NCBI GenBank assembly: GCA_022827835.1
Contig: JAJEIO010000019.1
Coordinates: 62,001 to 126,000 of the forward strand
DNA: 64,000 bases
From: Candidatus Latescibacterota bacterium
GTDB lineage: Bacteria; Latescibacterota; UBA2968; UBA8231
Direction: 5' to 3'
The position numbers and the translations under genes are program-made. The notes beneath the pieces are model-generated. The model was given only the letters and a program-made list of their open reading frames with translations. It ran no database searches and was not told where the DNA came from. Of this stretch, positions 42,687 through 51,525 are shown piece by piece (positions within the stretch are counted from its first letter, which is position 1; every line of letters starts with the position of its first letter).

Positions 42687-44132
42687 TCACTTGTGCGATC
42701 TAAACGCGGCCTTTTCCCCGGGCGTCGGCGAGTGATCGAAGGCTCCGCGTTGAATCACCGCAGCAGTCCCGCCCGCCGCTTCGATGGTTGCCCGCTGGCT
42801 GGCATGGGCCTGCTCGTCAACCTCTTCTGGGTCGAGTAAGACGCGCAATTCTCTTTCGCAGTCTCGCAATAGATCTTGGTACTCTGGGATGCCGGACAAA
42901 TCGTTTAGCTCGTCGGGATCCTCCGCCAAGTCGAAAAGCTGCGGCGGTGCGCCGACGTAGTAATTGTACTTGTAGCGATTGCGGCGCAGCATATAGGTGC
43001 TGTGCTCGGTACCCAGCGCGTGATACTCGCTGAAAACAGTGCGCTCTTGATCGTCTTCTTGCGCGATCTGCCATAGCGAGCGGCCGGGTAGGTTTTCGTC
43101 GATCAATGCGGTTCCGACGCATTCGAGCGCGGTTGGAAAGCAATCCACCAAAGAAACTGGCGTCTGCACCACCTTTCCCGCTGGCACGTCTGGCCCAGCC
43201 ATAATCATCGGTACGGCCGCCGCTTCGTCGTAGAGCGTGAACTTGCCGAAGATGCCTCGGGCTCCCAAGCACTCGCCGTGGTCGGAGGTATAGAGCACGC
43301 GGGTGGAGTCCGTCAGGCCGAACTCGTCGAGCGCGCCGAGTACGCGACCGATCTGCTGGTCGAGATAGGTCGTGGTACCGTAGTACGCGGCTGTAACGCG
43401 CCGCACCGTCTCTTCGCTGTGCCCTTGGTCGAAGTGGAAGAAGCGGCGGAAGTAGTCTAGCGCCGGATGGTCGGGCCACGTATCGGGCGTCCACTGCGGC
43501 GGCAGCGGCACGTCTGCGAGCGGGTATTGAGCGTAGATTTCCGGCGGGGAGATATAGGGTGGATGCGGGCAGACGAAATTGAGGAAGACCACCCAAGGCT
43601 TATCATCGTCGCGGTGCTCGGCGAGCCAGTACAAGGCGTGTTCGGTACAGCGGGCGTCGTACTGCAAATAAGTAGAATCGCCCGCGCCCGCGCGTCCAAG
43701 CTCTCCGTGCTTGTCGCGCAAAGGCGGCTGATCGCGGATGCAGCCGAGGACATCGCCGACGCCATCCACTACGTGCAACGGCTCGATTTCCTCGCTAAAT
43801 CCGTGGTCTGCACCTTGCCCCTTGAAGTGCAACTTGCCGATCGAGTCGCAGCAGAAGCCTTGGTCGCGCAGGCGCTGGTGCCAAGAGACAGGCGTGCCAT
43901 CGTAGGGATGCCCATTGTCCCAGTAGCCGATCTGATGCACGTAGCGACCGGTGGCCAGCGAGGCGCGGGCCGGAACGCAGATCGGGCAATTGGTATAGGC
44001 GTTTTGAAAGCGAGTGCCGCGCGCAGCTAAGGCGTCCAGATGGGGCGTCTGCACCAGCGGATGGCCGTAGCAGCCGCTGACGAGCCGATGGTGCTGGTCG
44101 GACAGGATGAAGAGGAAGTTGCGAGGTTTCAC
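42687..44132 (-). CDS. Type I sulfatase (arylsulfatase family)
   Basis: 481 residues starting at GTG 44132, which overlaps the stop of the upstream sulfatase (GTGA); sequence further upstream is not homologous. NFLFILSDQHHRLVSGCYGH gives the N-terminal Asp metal ligand; the active-site Cys52 lies in CPICVPARASLATGRY (C-x-P-x-R-x4-TG), needing conversion to formylglycine. TSDHGECLG carries the second Asp/His pair. Substrate is probably a sulfated saccharide; no signal peptide, so cytoplasmic. Confidence 0.92.
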   Translation of the reverse strand: MKPRNFLFILSDQHHRLVSGCYGHPLVQTPHLDALAARGTRFQNAYTNCPICVPARASLATGRYVHQIGYWDNGHPYDGTPVSWHQRLRDQGFCCDSIGKLHFKGQGADHGFSEEIEPLHVVDGVGDVLGCIRDQPPLRDKHGELGRAGAGDSTYLQYDARCTEHALYWLAEHRDDDKPWVVFLNFVCPHPPYISPPEIYAQYPLADVPLPPQWTPDTWPDHPALDYFRRFFHFDQGHSEETVRRVTAAYYGTTTYLDQQIGRVLGALDEFGLTDSTRVLYTSDHGECLGARGIFGKFTLYDEAAAVPMIMAGPDVPAGKVVQTPVSLVDCFPTALECVGTALIDENLPGRSLWQIAQEDDQERTVFSEYHALGTEHSTYMLRRNRYKYNYYVGAPPQLFDLAEDPDELNDLSGIPEYQDLLRDCERELRVLLDPEEVDEQAHASQRATIEAAGGTAAVIQRGAFDHSPTPGEKAAFRSHK

Positions 44133-45607
44133 GGCGCACCCACGACTTTGTCGGCATTGATCTGGGGCGGCACGGGATAGTGCTGGCCGCGTTGACCAGA
44201 GAGGCTGCGGTTGGGACCGGGTGCCCATTGCTGGCCGGGTAGGCCGACGAGTTGATCGTCTTGGACCCAGGCTTCGTCGCTGCCGTAGAGTTCGCCGACG
44301 AGGCGCTCGCTGAGCTGGGCCTGGATTGCGGCGTGGTCGGGTGATCCAGCTAGGTCGTTCAGCTCGTTGGGATCGCTTTCGAGGTCGAAGAGTTGGACGC
44401 GGTTGCCGACGGGATAGTAGATCAGCTTGTGTTGTCCCGCGTGGATCATGCGGGAGGCGTTCGATCCTTCGCCGCACTCGCCGTAGAGATAACTGCGCTC
44501 TTCCTCGCCGACCATGGATAGGCCCTCGACGGTGTCGGGGATGTCGATGCCCGCTAGGTCGAGCAAGGTCGGCATGACGTCCTGCCAGCCGACGAGGCGG
44601 TCATCGACTGTGTGGTGCGGCACTCGTCCGTCCCGGCCTCCGAGCAAGATCATCGGCACGTTGGCCGACTGCTCGTAGTAGAGGCGCTTGGCCCAGAGGC
44701 CGTGGTTGCCGAGCATATCGCCGTGGTCAGCCGTGAAGCAAATAATGGTATTGTCGAGCAGCCCCTCCTCGCGCAGGGTGCCGATGACCACGCGGAGTTG
44801 GTGGTCAATCTGGGTGCAGAGCGCGTAGAAGGCGCGGCGAATGCGCAGGACTTCCGGCCCCTTGAGGTGGGCTTTGGCACCCTGATTGACTTTGAGCGAA
44901 TAGGGCAAATTATCGAAGTCTCGTGCCCAAGTGCCGTGGTGCGGCGCGTCGATCTCAATGTCGCGGTAGAGGTCGAGATAGCTCTGCAAGGGTACCAGCG
45001 GCGGATGCGGATGGCGGAAGGACAGGTACCAGAAGCCGGGCTTGGCCGGGTTGCGCCGCTTAATCATCCGGCTCATCTGGCGCGCCGCCCAAGTGGTGGG
45101 GTGGCAGTCCTCGGGCAAGTGCCAAGGACGGAAGGAGTATTCGTTGTTGCTCATGCCGTGGGCAAACCCCATGCCCGCATGGCCTTGGTCCGCGAGGAAG
45201 AGATCGTAGTCGTCAACAGCACCCAAGTGCGGTCGGCCCTCTTCGTCGAGGAGCACGTCGTCGAAACCAATGCGGTCGCGCTGGGGATAGACGTGGAGCT
45301 TGCCAACGGCATACGCTTGGTAGCCGGCGTCGCGGAAGGTCTGCGCCACGGTCGGCAGTTCGGGCATGGGGGCGGTCGTTTTGAAGACTCGGTCGCCGTG
45401 GGTGCGCGGCGAAGTGCCGGTCATCAGGGTGCGACGAGCGGGAATGCAGACCGGGCATTCGCTATAGGCGTTGGAGAAGCGGGTGCCGCTACGGGCGAGT
45501 TCATCGAGGGTAGGAGTGAGAATGGCGGAATGGTTGGCTTCGCCCAAGAGGGAAGCGGACCAATGGTCAGTGGAAATCAAGAGGACGTGCGGTTTGTCGT
45601 TTGCCAT
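44129..45607 (-). CDS. Type I sulfatase
   Basis: 492 residues (MANDKPHVLLISTDHWSASLLGE). Active-site Cys54 in CPVCIPARRTLMTGTS; metal sites in HVLLISTDHW and CFTADHGDMLGNHGLW. Start taken at 45607; an upstream ATG at 45613/45628 is possible. No signal peptide. It is the first of two overlapping sulfatases, so both could attack one polysulfated substrate in steps. Confidence 0.92.
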   Translation of the reverse strand: MANDKPHVLLISTDHWSASLLGEANHSAILTPTLDELARSGTRFSNAYSECPVCIPARRTLMTGTSPRTHGDRVFKTTAPMPELPTVAQTFRDAGYQAYAVGKLHVYPQRDRIGFDDVLLDEEGRPHLGAVDDYDLFLADQGHAGMGFAHGMSNNEYSFRPWHLPEDCHPTTWAARQMSRMIKRRNPAKPGFWYLSFRHPHPPLVPLQSYLDLYRDIEIDAPHHGTWARDFDNLPYSLKVNQGAKAHLKGPEVLRIRRAFYALCTQIDHQLRVVIGTLREEGLLDNTIICFTADHGDMLGNHGLWAKRLYYEQSANVPMILLGGRDGRVPHHTVDDRLVGWQDVMPTLLDLAGIDIPDTVEGLSMVGEEERSYLYGECGEGSNASRMIHAGQHKLIYYPVGNRVQLFDLESDPNELNDLAGSPDHAAIQAQLSERLVGELYGSDEAWVQDDQLVGLPGQQWAPGPNRSLSGQRGQHYPVPPQINADKVVGAP

Positions 45608-45628
45608 GGGCATCTCTATATGTAGCAA

Positions 45629-45654
45629 AGACCAGACCCATGCGGGTCTAGTCT
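45629..45654. terminator. Hairpin between PhyH and sulfatase genes
   Basis: AGACCAGACCC/GGGTCTAGTCT, 10 of 11 paired, 4-nt loop. On the minus strand it lies downstream of the PhyH gene; only a short TTTG follows. Weak terminator candidate. Confidence 0.4.
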
Positions 45655-45662
45655 GCGGTTGA

Positions 45663-45690
45663 TTTCACTCCTGAAGGCGCGTTGAAGCTC
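45663..45690. repeat. TTTCACxCCTxAAGGCGCG repeat, copy 1
   Basis: 28 bp that matches 47751-47779 in 24 of about 27 positions (TTTCAC-CCT-AAGGCGCG-TGAAGC). It lies just downstream of the PhyH stop. Confidence 0.5.
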
Positions 45691-45710
45691 GTAGATCCGC
45701 GCTAGGTAGC

Positions 45711-46571
45711 TCAGGCCACCTCGTAGTCGCGCTCGGGTCGGGTCGGGTTGCCCCAATGGCCAGCCGGGTCGGCGGCGTTGATCAGCACGCCTTCCTTCTC
45801 CCAAGAGTAGCCGGGGATAGCGCGCACGTCGGGGGTGCAGTAGCGCAGCGTTAGCCCGCAGCGCCGGCGATCCGATTCGTTGTAGTGCGAGCTATGCAAA
45901 AGCAGGTCGGAGTGGATCGAAACTTCGCCGGCCTTGAGCTCGACATCGACGATCTCGCCGTAGTGCTCGACATCGTCCACCGTCTGATCGAGGACGTTGT
46001 TTTCCGAGGCGTCGCTCGGGCGGAATTCGAGTTGGCCGTGGAGATGCGAGCCCGCGACGAAGCGCATACAGCCATTGTCGATGTCAGCGTCGTCAATCGC
46101 TAGCCAGACGGTCGCCGTCTTTGAGGGAGTCAATGGCCAATAGCTGGCGTCCTGGTGCCAGGAAATGGTGGTGCCGTCCTTGGGCATCTTGCAGAAGTAG
46201 TGCGAAGCTAGGCCGATCAATTCGGGACCGAGGAGATCGTGGACGCAGGCGAGGATCCTGGGATGGTGCATGAGGTCATAGACCTTGGCGAATTTGAGAT
46301 GCGCCGAACTGAGGGTGAAGCTGCCATAGCCGGCGGCCATGACCTTTCTCAGTTGATCGTCGAAAAAGGCTCGGTGCTCGGCAATCTCAGCGTCGTCGAA
46401 AATGCGGAAGCCCTTGAGGTAGCCGTCGCGGTTGAAGGCCGAGACTTGTTCGGTGGTGAGGGTGGTGGGGTCATCGACTGTGCTGGGGTAGAAGCGCAAG
46501 TCGCGGTCCATTTCGCGCAGTTCGTCGTGGGTTGGTACAGCCTTGAAGGTATGATCAATTTGATTTGTCAT
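45711..46571 (-). CDS. PhyH-family dioxygenase
   Basis: 286 residues. FNRDGYLKGFRIFDDAEIAEH is the usual N-terminus; WHQDASYWPL (His, Asp), HSDLLLHSSHYN (His) and RRRCGLTLRYC (Arg). Expected Fe(II)/2-oxoglutarate enzyme, substrate unknown. Its neighbour to the left on the same strand is a sulfatase. Confidence 0.92.
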   Translation of the reverse strand: MTNQIDHTFKAVPTHDELREMDRDLRFYPSTVDDPTTLTTEQVSAFNRDGYLKGFRIFDDAEIAEHRAFFDDQLRKVMAAGYGSFTLSSAHLKFAKVYDLMHHPRILACVHDLLGPELIGLASHYFCKMPKDGTTISWHQDASYWPLTPSKTATVWLAIDDADIDNGCMRFVAGSHLHGQLEFRPSDASENNVLDQTVDDVEHYGEIVDVELKAGEVSIHSDLLLHSSHYNESDRRRCGLTLRYCTPDVRAIPGYSWEKEGVLINAADPAGHWGNPTRPERDYEVA

Positions 46572-46710
46572 GGCGTCATTCTCCTAGCAGACAGGTTCGC
46601 AAATAAAACGCAATTTACTCTTTGTCTCAAGGGTGGTGGGCTAGTCGGTGTAGAAGACTTCGCTGGCGATCTCGACGAGGTTTGTCGATCTGTTGTCCTG
46701 CCGACTGTCT

Positions 46711-46725
46711 CGCCTTTAGGCGTGA
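46711..46725. repeat. Inverted-repeat palindrome, left flank of permease
   Basis: CGCCTTTAGGCGTGA, itself a palindrome at its core, and the exact reverse complement of 47753-47767. The 168-bp gap around it (46572-46739) also holds a short minus-strand open piece, RSTNLVEIASEVFYTD then stop, that reads like the C-terminus of a lost gene. Confidence 0.6.
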
Positions 46726-46739
46726 CAAGGCAGAGTGAA

Positions 46740-47750
46740 TCATCGGCCCATCAGTTCCTCATAGACCCCGCCTGTCTTGGCTTGGATATTTTCGCCGCCA
46801 AAAGGATAGAGAAACCCCCAGAACAGAGCGCCGACCAACATCAATCCGAGGTAGAACAGCAAGATGCGGCGGCCCCAGACCGCCCCAAGCATAGTCAGAG
46901 TGGAGAATTTGGTGGCCGGCCCAGCAATGAAAAAACCCAAAGCCGCTCCTGGACTCATCCCCATCTGCATCATGCTTTCGACAATGGGAATGCTGCCGCC
47001 GCCGCAAGCGTAGAGCGGCACTCCCAGAGCCACAGCCACGGGTACGGCCCAGACGCTACCGGGGCCGACTAGCGCCAGTACCAACTCTTGGGACAGGAAG
47101 GTCTTTACTAAGGCGGCGATGAAGATCCCTAGGCCGAAGAATTTGACAATGAAGAGCAGGTCGCCACGGAAGCGCTGTGCCAGTATTCTGGCTTCAGGCT
47201 GACCGTCTGCTGTGGCCGGAGTGTGCTCCGCAGGGACTGCTGTGCGGGTGGCGAACGTTAGACGACGCAGAGCGGACTGGGCTGCGAAACCGGCCAAGAG
47301 TCCGACGCTGGCCGCTGTGATCAGCCGGGCTACGGCCATTTCCATGCTGATGGTGCCAGCGGTGTACACGAACAGGGCGGGGTTCATCAGCGGCGAGGCC
47401 ACGACAAAGGCCACCAAGGGTGCGGCCGGTACACCCATGTTAATTAGGCGGCCGGCCACGGGAATGGCGGCAAAGGTGCACAGGGGCGAGATCAAGGCCA
47501 GCAGGGTGGATGCCACAATGGAGCCGTTGGCCCGCTGCTGGAGCGTGCGACGGATCCGAGTCTTAGGCAAATAGCGCCAAGCTAGGGTGCTGAACAAGGC
47601 ACCGAGCACCACAAAGTACCAGAGTTGGGCCGCCAAGTCCCAAAAATTTGCCAAGACGCGCAACGTGTAGGTATCCCGCAGGTAGTGCTCTGCAATGCTG
47701 GTGGCCTGCCAGAGCGGATGCGTCAGGTCGTGGTAAAGGGTTTGAATCAT
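46740..47750 (-). CDS. PF03773-type permease (ArsP_1/metal efflux-like)
   Basis: 336 residues from ATG 47750 (GTG 47756 possible). About eight helices. SPLCTFAAIPVAGRLINMG and GVPLYACGGGSIPIVESM, both with the conserved small-residue/Cys pattern of the family, repeat in the two halves. The family includes ArsP and Cu/Zn exporters. A cytoplasmic loop ~190-215 is Ala/Glu-rich. The inverted palindrome touches its start. Substrate unproven. Confidence 0.8.
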   Translation of the reverse strand: MIQTLYHDLTHPLWQATSIAEHYLRDTYTLRVLANFWDLAAQLWYFVVLGALFSTLAWRYLPKTRIRRTLQQRANGSIVASTLLALISPLCTFAAIPVAGRLINMGVPAAPLVAFVVASPLMNPALFVYTAGTISMEMAVARLITAASVGLLAGFAAQSALRRLTFATRTAVPAEHTPATADGQPEARILAQRFRGDLLFIVKFFGLGIFIAALVKTFLSQELVLALVGPGSVWAVPVAVALGVPLYACGGGSIPIVESMMQMGMSPGAALGFFIAGPATKFSTLTMLGAVWGRRILLFYLGLMLVGALFWGFLYPFGGENIQAKTGGVYEELMGR

Positions 47751-47752
47751 TT

Positions 47753-47767
47753 TCACGCCTAAAGGCG
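47753..47767. repeat. Inverted-repeat palindrome, right flank of permease
   Basis: TCACGCCTAAAGGCG, reverse complement of 46711-46725. It overlaps the permease start region, so it could be an operator or a hairpin over the ribosome-binding site; a flanking longer match to 45663-45690 extends it. Confidence 0.6.
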
Positions 47768-47781
47768 CGGTGAAGCCTCGC

Positions 47782-49926
47782 TCAACGGACCAGGGTCATG
47801 GGTCGGGCCTTGCGCAGACCCCCGGCCTTGAGGACGGCGAAGTAGGCTCCGCTAGCCACATTGAAGCCCGAGGCATTGCGTGCGTCCCACATTACCTCGT
47901 GATAGCCCGAGGCGACTTCTCCTTCCACCAAGGTGCAAATCCACTGGCCCGCCGCATTGTAGATATCCAGCTTAGCAAGTCCTGCTTGGGGCAGGGCAAA
48001 GCGGATGCGGGTGATGGGATTGAATGGGTTCGGGTAGTTCTCCAGCAGCGCCGGTGATTCTGGTAGGAGCTGGCTGGCCGTTGACTCTTCCACGGCCGTG
48101 GGAATCTCGCCCGGCAGCAGGAATTCGATACCGGGCAGGCGGTCGCCGTCTTGGTCAACTACGTGTGCGGCTAGCACGGTGTTCCCGGCTGAGTTGCCGA
48201 TCTTGAAGAGTAGTCTGTTTTCTCCCTGTACTAGACGGATCGGAACCTTCTGGTCGGCCAGTTGAAAATTGCGCCGGGCGATGTTCTCATAGACCACGTC
48301 GCCGTTCAGCCAGACCTTGGCGTAGTCGCCGTAGCCGAGCCATAGAAAACCTTCCTGCGCCTGTGGTGCCTGCACCAAAGTGAAGGCGTAGTTGGCGATG
48401 TCCTGATCCTTTCCATTGAGGTCGCCCAGCGGTAAGACTTCAGCGGTGTAACCGAGGTGTTCGACTTGTGTCCACACTACATCGCCGGCCGGCTCGCCCT
48501 CTAAGGGGTATAGCTGGGATTCGTTGGGCAGAGGCTCGGAGCCGATATCGCCGCTGTTGGGAAACGGACCGGCGACGAGCCAGCGCCGGATACCGCGCCC
48601 GTAGAACGCGCCACTGCGACCGCCACCACGAGATTTGACGAAGTTGCGCTGTACGCTGTCGGGCGCGCGTCCCTCCACTTGGATTCGGTTTAGATCAAAA
48701 GTGCCAAAGCCCTTGGTCGCTGCTAGGTAGAGATGCTCTAAATCGAGTGGATTGAAGCCCATGACCACGTTGGCCACGGCTTCGGTGGCGAGGGGATCGC
48801 CGCCGGCTACCACCACGTTGTGCTGGACGTTCTGCCCCCACTGCGGCCCGTCGCCTTCGGTGCCCCAGAATCCCTCGATGACGGTATAGGCCGCTGGGTT
48901 GTAAGAGAACAGGTCCACGTACCCGTGCTCGGGGTTGTTTTGGTAGTGCTGGCGCTTGGAGGTGCCATCGCCGTAGGCTCCCGAGGCTAGGGTGCCGACG
49001 TAATTCTTGATGCCTAGAGTGGTGCCGTAGATGGTGGTCTTCATGGCGGCGATGGAAATTATTTTATCGGCGTCTAGGATCGGTTCGGGCATGAAGTAAC
49101 CGTCCTTGCGGAAGCTACCGGTGCCCTCTATGTGGAAGCCGAACTGGGCACCTGGATACCGCAGGCGCGTCACGCCTAAGCGCTGAATGGCTCCACCCGG
49201 AACCGGCTCACGGCGGAAGGGGGCGTAGTTGAGGTCGGAGGTGTCCACCACGGTGGAGACTCCCATGGCGGTGAACTCCTCTAGAATTTTGATGTACGAG
49301 AGATCGCCGAATTCGGGATAGGTTGCGGACCAGCCGTCTTCTTCTGCATTGGTGGGAAAGCCAGGCTCGCCTTTGCGGGGAGATTCGGCCCCGCCCTCGG
49401 CAATGGTGATGCGCCGCGGTCCCACCTGCTCAATGAGGTAGTTAATCACGCTCTTCACCACCCGCAAATCCGTGATCTGGCCCGGATGTTCGATGCCATT
49501 GTGGTAGTATGCCGAGGAGGGATTTCCTCTGTTGGTCACAATGTTGACTTTGACGACGACCCAGTCGCTTGGCTCGACGACGGCGCGGATGGAGCGCTCC
49601 GATTGGTCTAGGTCTAGGGCGCGGCGGACGATGGCATCCACCTGCGCGAAGCTCAAGGAGGCGTTTAGGGCTGCCGACGAAGCCAACTCCGGGTCGCTCG
49701 AAGTGGCGACCGCTACGGTCGGATGGCCTTCGCCCAAGGTGAGAGTACCGGGGCGCAGGAGGGGCAAGCCTTCTACCTGCAAAGGCTCTTGGGCTTGCTG
49801 AACCGACCTTGCCGTCCCGACGAAAAAGGTCTGCGCTTGGTGGGAGTAGATGTCCCAGGCGATCAGAGCGCCGATCAGCAGGAGGAGAGCTAAATTTGCA
49901 AGTTTGCGTTTTGTTATTTGGGGCAT
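47782..49926 (-). CDS. Secreted DUF362 protein with FlgD-like C-terminal domain
   Basis: 714 residues from ATG 49926 (MPQITKRKLANLALLLLIGALIAWD, signal/anchor). DUF362 region: VKVNIVTNRGNPSSAYYHNGIEHPG and RITIAEGGAESPRKG, then GTTLGIKNYVG. A carbohydrate-binding-like beta region follows, and the C-terminus has LLENYPNPFNPITRIRFALP, ending in GAYFAVLKAGG: the FlgD/T9SS-type tail of FCB bacteria. It likely is exported. DUF362 proteins may bind Fe-S or metals; role unknown. Confidence 0.8.
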   Translation of the reverse strand: MPQITKRKLANLALLLLIGALIAWDIYSHQAQTFFVGTARSVQQAQEPLQVEGLPLLRPGTLTLGEGHPTVAVATSSDPELASSAALNASLSFAQVDAIVRRALDLDQSERSIRAVVEPSDWVVVKVNIVTNRGNPSSAYYHNGIEHPGQITDLRVVKSVINYLIEQVGPRRITIAEGGAESPRKGEPGFPTNAEEDGWSATYPEFGDLSYIKILEEFTAMGVSTVVDTSDLNYAPFRREPVPGGAIQRLGVTRLRYPGAQFGFHIEGTGSFRKDGYFMPEPILDADKIISIAAMKTTIYGTTLGIKNYVGTLASGAYGDGTSKRQHYQNNPEHGYVDLFSYNPAAYTVIEGFWGTEGDGPQWGQNVQHNVVVAGGDPLATEAVANVVMGFNPLDLEHLYLAATKGFGTFDLNRIQVEGRAPDSVQRNFVKSRGGGRSGAFYGRGIRRWLVAGPFPNSGDIGSEPLPNESQLYPLEGEPAGDVVWTQVEHLGYTAEVLPLGDLNGKDQDIANYAFTLVQAPQAQEGFLWLGYGDYAKVWLNGDVVYENIARRNFQLADQKVPIRLVQGENRLLFKIGNSAGNTVLAAHVVDQDGDRLPGIEFLLPGEIPTAVEESTASQLLPESPALLENYPNPFNPITRIRFALPQAGLAKLDIYNAAGQWICTLVEGEVASGYHEVMWDARNASGFNVASGAYFAVLKAGGLRKARPMTLVR

Positions 49927-50002
49927 GATCGACTCTCCCGCGTTTGAGGTCGGTGCTGCGCGCAATCGGCGGATGTCCGCGCGGTTACGAGGTTTATTAT
50001 AG

Positions 50003-50566
50003 TTACGGTATTTCGCGTAGAACTGAAAGTGATCCTTGGCCTGTCTTGATTTTTCCCCAACTCAACCTCTCGACTGCGGTAGCGTCCAGGTTACGCACGT
50101 AGATCTCCACCTCGTAGAAGACGGTAGGTCCCAGCGTCCATAGTTCGAGGTTGTCGGCCATAGTGTCGGGGGGGAAATAAATCTCGATCCACTGGTTCAC
50201 GGCCCGCGCATTCTCTTCGATCAGGGCGGTTTGCACCCCTTCGGGTTCACGCAGGGTGCCGGTCTCGTCTAAGCGTCCACCTAGATAGGCGCGAACTTGG
50301 TAGTTGTTGCCGATGACACCGACGTAGATCCGCAACTTTTCCAGTTGCAGCGGTTCCTCCCAGGCAAATACCAAAATCCCCTTGGTCTTCCAAGAGAAGG
50401 GCAGGGCATCGGCGTCTTGGGGAACCTTGCCGTCCCCCAAGACATCGGGGTCGCCCTCGTGGGAATTCCAGGTCGTAGCCCGGGTCATCGCATCGGGTGC
50501 GATGTTGCGGCTGGCGGCACCTAAGAAAAAGAAGAGCGCAACGATTGCTGGTATGAATATTCTCAT
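50003..50566 (-). CDS. Secreted protein of unknown function
   Basis: 187 residues from ATG 50566: MRIFIPAIVALFFFLGAASR is a signal peptide. The mature part begins with NIAPDAMTRATTWNSHEGDPDVLGDG, and is all-beta (WEEPLQLEKLRIYVGVIGNNYQVRAYLGG...), like a discoidin/F5-8-type binding fold. It may bind sugars on the surface. Upstream gene on its strand is absent; the DUF362 gene follows. Confidence 0.6.
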   Translation of the reverse strand: MRIFIPAIVALFFFLGAASRNIAPDAMTRATTWNSHEGDPDVLGDGKVPQDADALPFSWKTKGILVFAWEEPLQLEKLRIYVGVIGNNYQVRAYLGGRLDETGTLREPEGVQTALIEENARAVNQWIEIYFPPDTMADNLELWTLGPTVFYEVEIYVRNLDATAVERLSWGKIKTGQGSLSVLREIP

Positions 50567-50751
50567 GAGGATAGCCCATTTCAAGGCGACCATTAGGATT
50601 CGACGCTCTCCGATTCTGCGCCTCTGATGAAGATGGTGTGGGACGGCATGTAGTGAAAGCCCTCTTCTTTGTAGTGGCGACCTTGGCAAGCGCAGGTGGG
50701 GTTGTGAGCGGGTAACTCTAAATATATCTTGGGCGCAAAAGGAAGGGGATT

Positions 50752-51066
50752 ATGGAAGCAAACAAAACCATTTCGCCAGAAGTTGGGACGCAGTTGCTCT
50801 TTGAGAATGAGCGGGTGCGGGTTTGGGATCTGCGGTTGGCACCAGGCGAGAGCACGGGCCTGCATCGGCACGAGCACGACTATCTATACGTAGTTATTGG
50901 CGACGGCCGGTTGCAGGCGGCCGATGCAGAAGGAAACCGCGGGGAGGCTAGGGATATGCAGGATGGAGACGTGCGGTTCAGCGCGATCGAAGGGGAGGCG
51001 GTACACGAGGCGTTTAACGTCGGCGACGGGCCGTGGCGGAATATTATCGTCGAATTGAAAGACTGA
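50752..51066 (+). CDS. Small cupin protein
   Basis: 104 residues. Cupin motif 1 GLHRHEHDYLYVVIGDGRL with three metal ligands (His, His, and Asp/Glu in place), motif 2 GEAVHEAFNVGDGPWRN (His). Single-domain cupin, function unknown. Good GGAAGGGG site upstream. DoxX follows by 24 bp. Confidence 0.85.
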   Translation: MEANKTISPEVGTQLLFENERVRVWDLRLAPGESTGLHRHEHDYLYVVIGDGRLQAADAEGNRGEARDMQDGDVRFSAIEGEAVHEAFNVGDGPWRNIIVELKD

Positions 51067-51090
51067 AGCAGACTGACCTAAGGAGAGAAT

Positions 51091-51522
51091 ATGATCCTAA
51101 GAAGACTGTTGTTCGGCCCGCCGCCCTCGGGCGGCATTGGCTATTCACTGGGGCTATTGCTATTGAGAGTGTCCGTCGGCGGCATGATGTTGCTCGCCCA
51201 CGGTTGGGGGAAATTGACCAGCTTTGCGGAGCGTTCCTCTTCATTTCCCGACCCCTTGGGCGTTGGCTCGTCGCTGAGCATGGCCTTGGCCACCGGTGCC
51301 GAAGCGTTTTGCGCCCTAGCGGTGATTTTGGGGTTCGCCACCCGCTGGGCTGCCGTGCCGCTCATGGTCACCATGCTAGTGGCCGCGCTTATCATACACG
51401 GGGACGACCCGTGGGCGAAAAAGGAGTTCGCCCTATTGTACTTTTTCCCTTTTGCTACGTTGTTTCTAACGGGCGGGGGGCGCTACTCGCTCGACGCCTT
51501 CTTCCGGCGCGGCGCACACTAA
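51091..51522 (+). CDS. DoxX-family membrane protein
   Basis: 143 residues, four helices. LLLLRVSVGGMMLLAHGWGKLTSF is the usual start, ALATGAEAFCALAVILGFATRWAAVPL the second. DoxX proteins are linked to redox or sulfite stress, sometimes as thiosulfate-quinone subunits. Shares the operon with the cupin gene. Confidence 0.88.
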   Translation: MILRRLLFGPPPSGGIGYSLGLLLLRVSVGGMMLLAHGWGKLTSFAERSSSFPDPLGVGSSLSMALATGAEAFCALAVILGFATRWAAVPLMVTMLVAALIIHGDDPWAKKEFALLYFFPFATLFLTGGGRYSLDAFFRRGAH

Positions 51523-51525
51523 GTC

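Noticed and set aside
44133..44477. In-frame extension of the left sulfatase
   Set aside because: Arg/Pro-rich shadow of the other sulfatase; the GTG in the GTGA overlap begins the conserved NFLFILSDQ.
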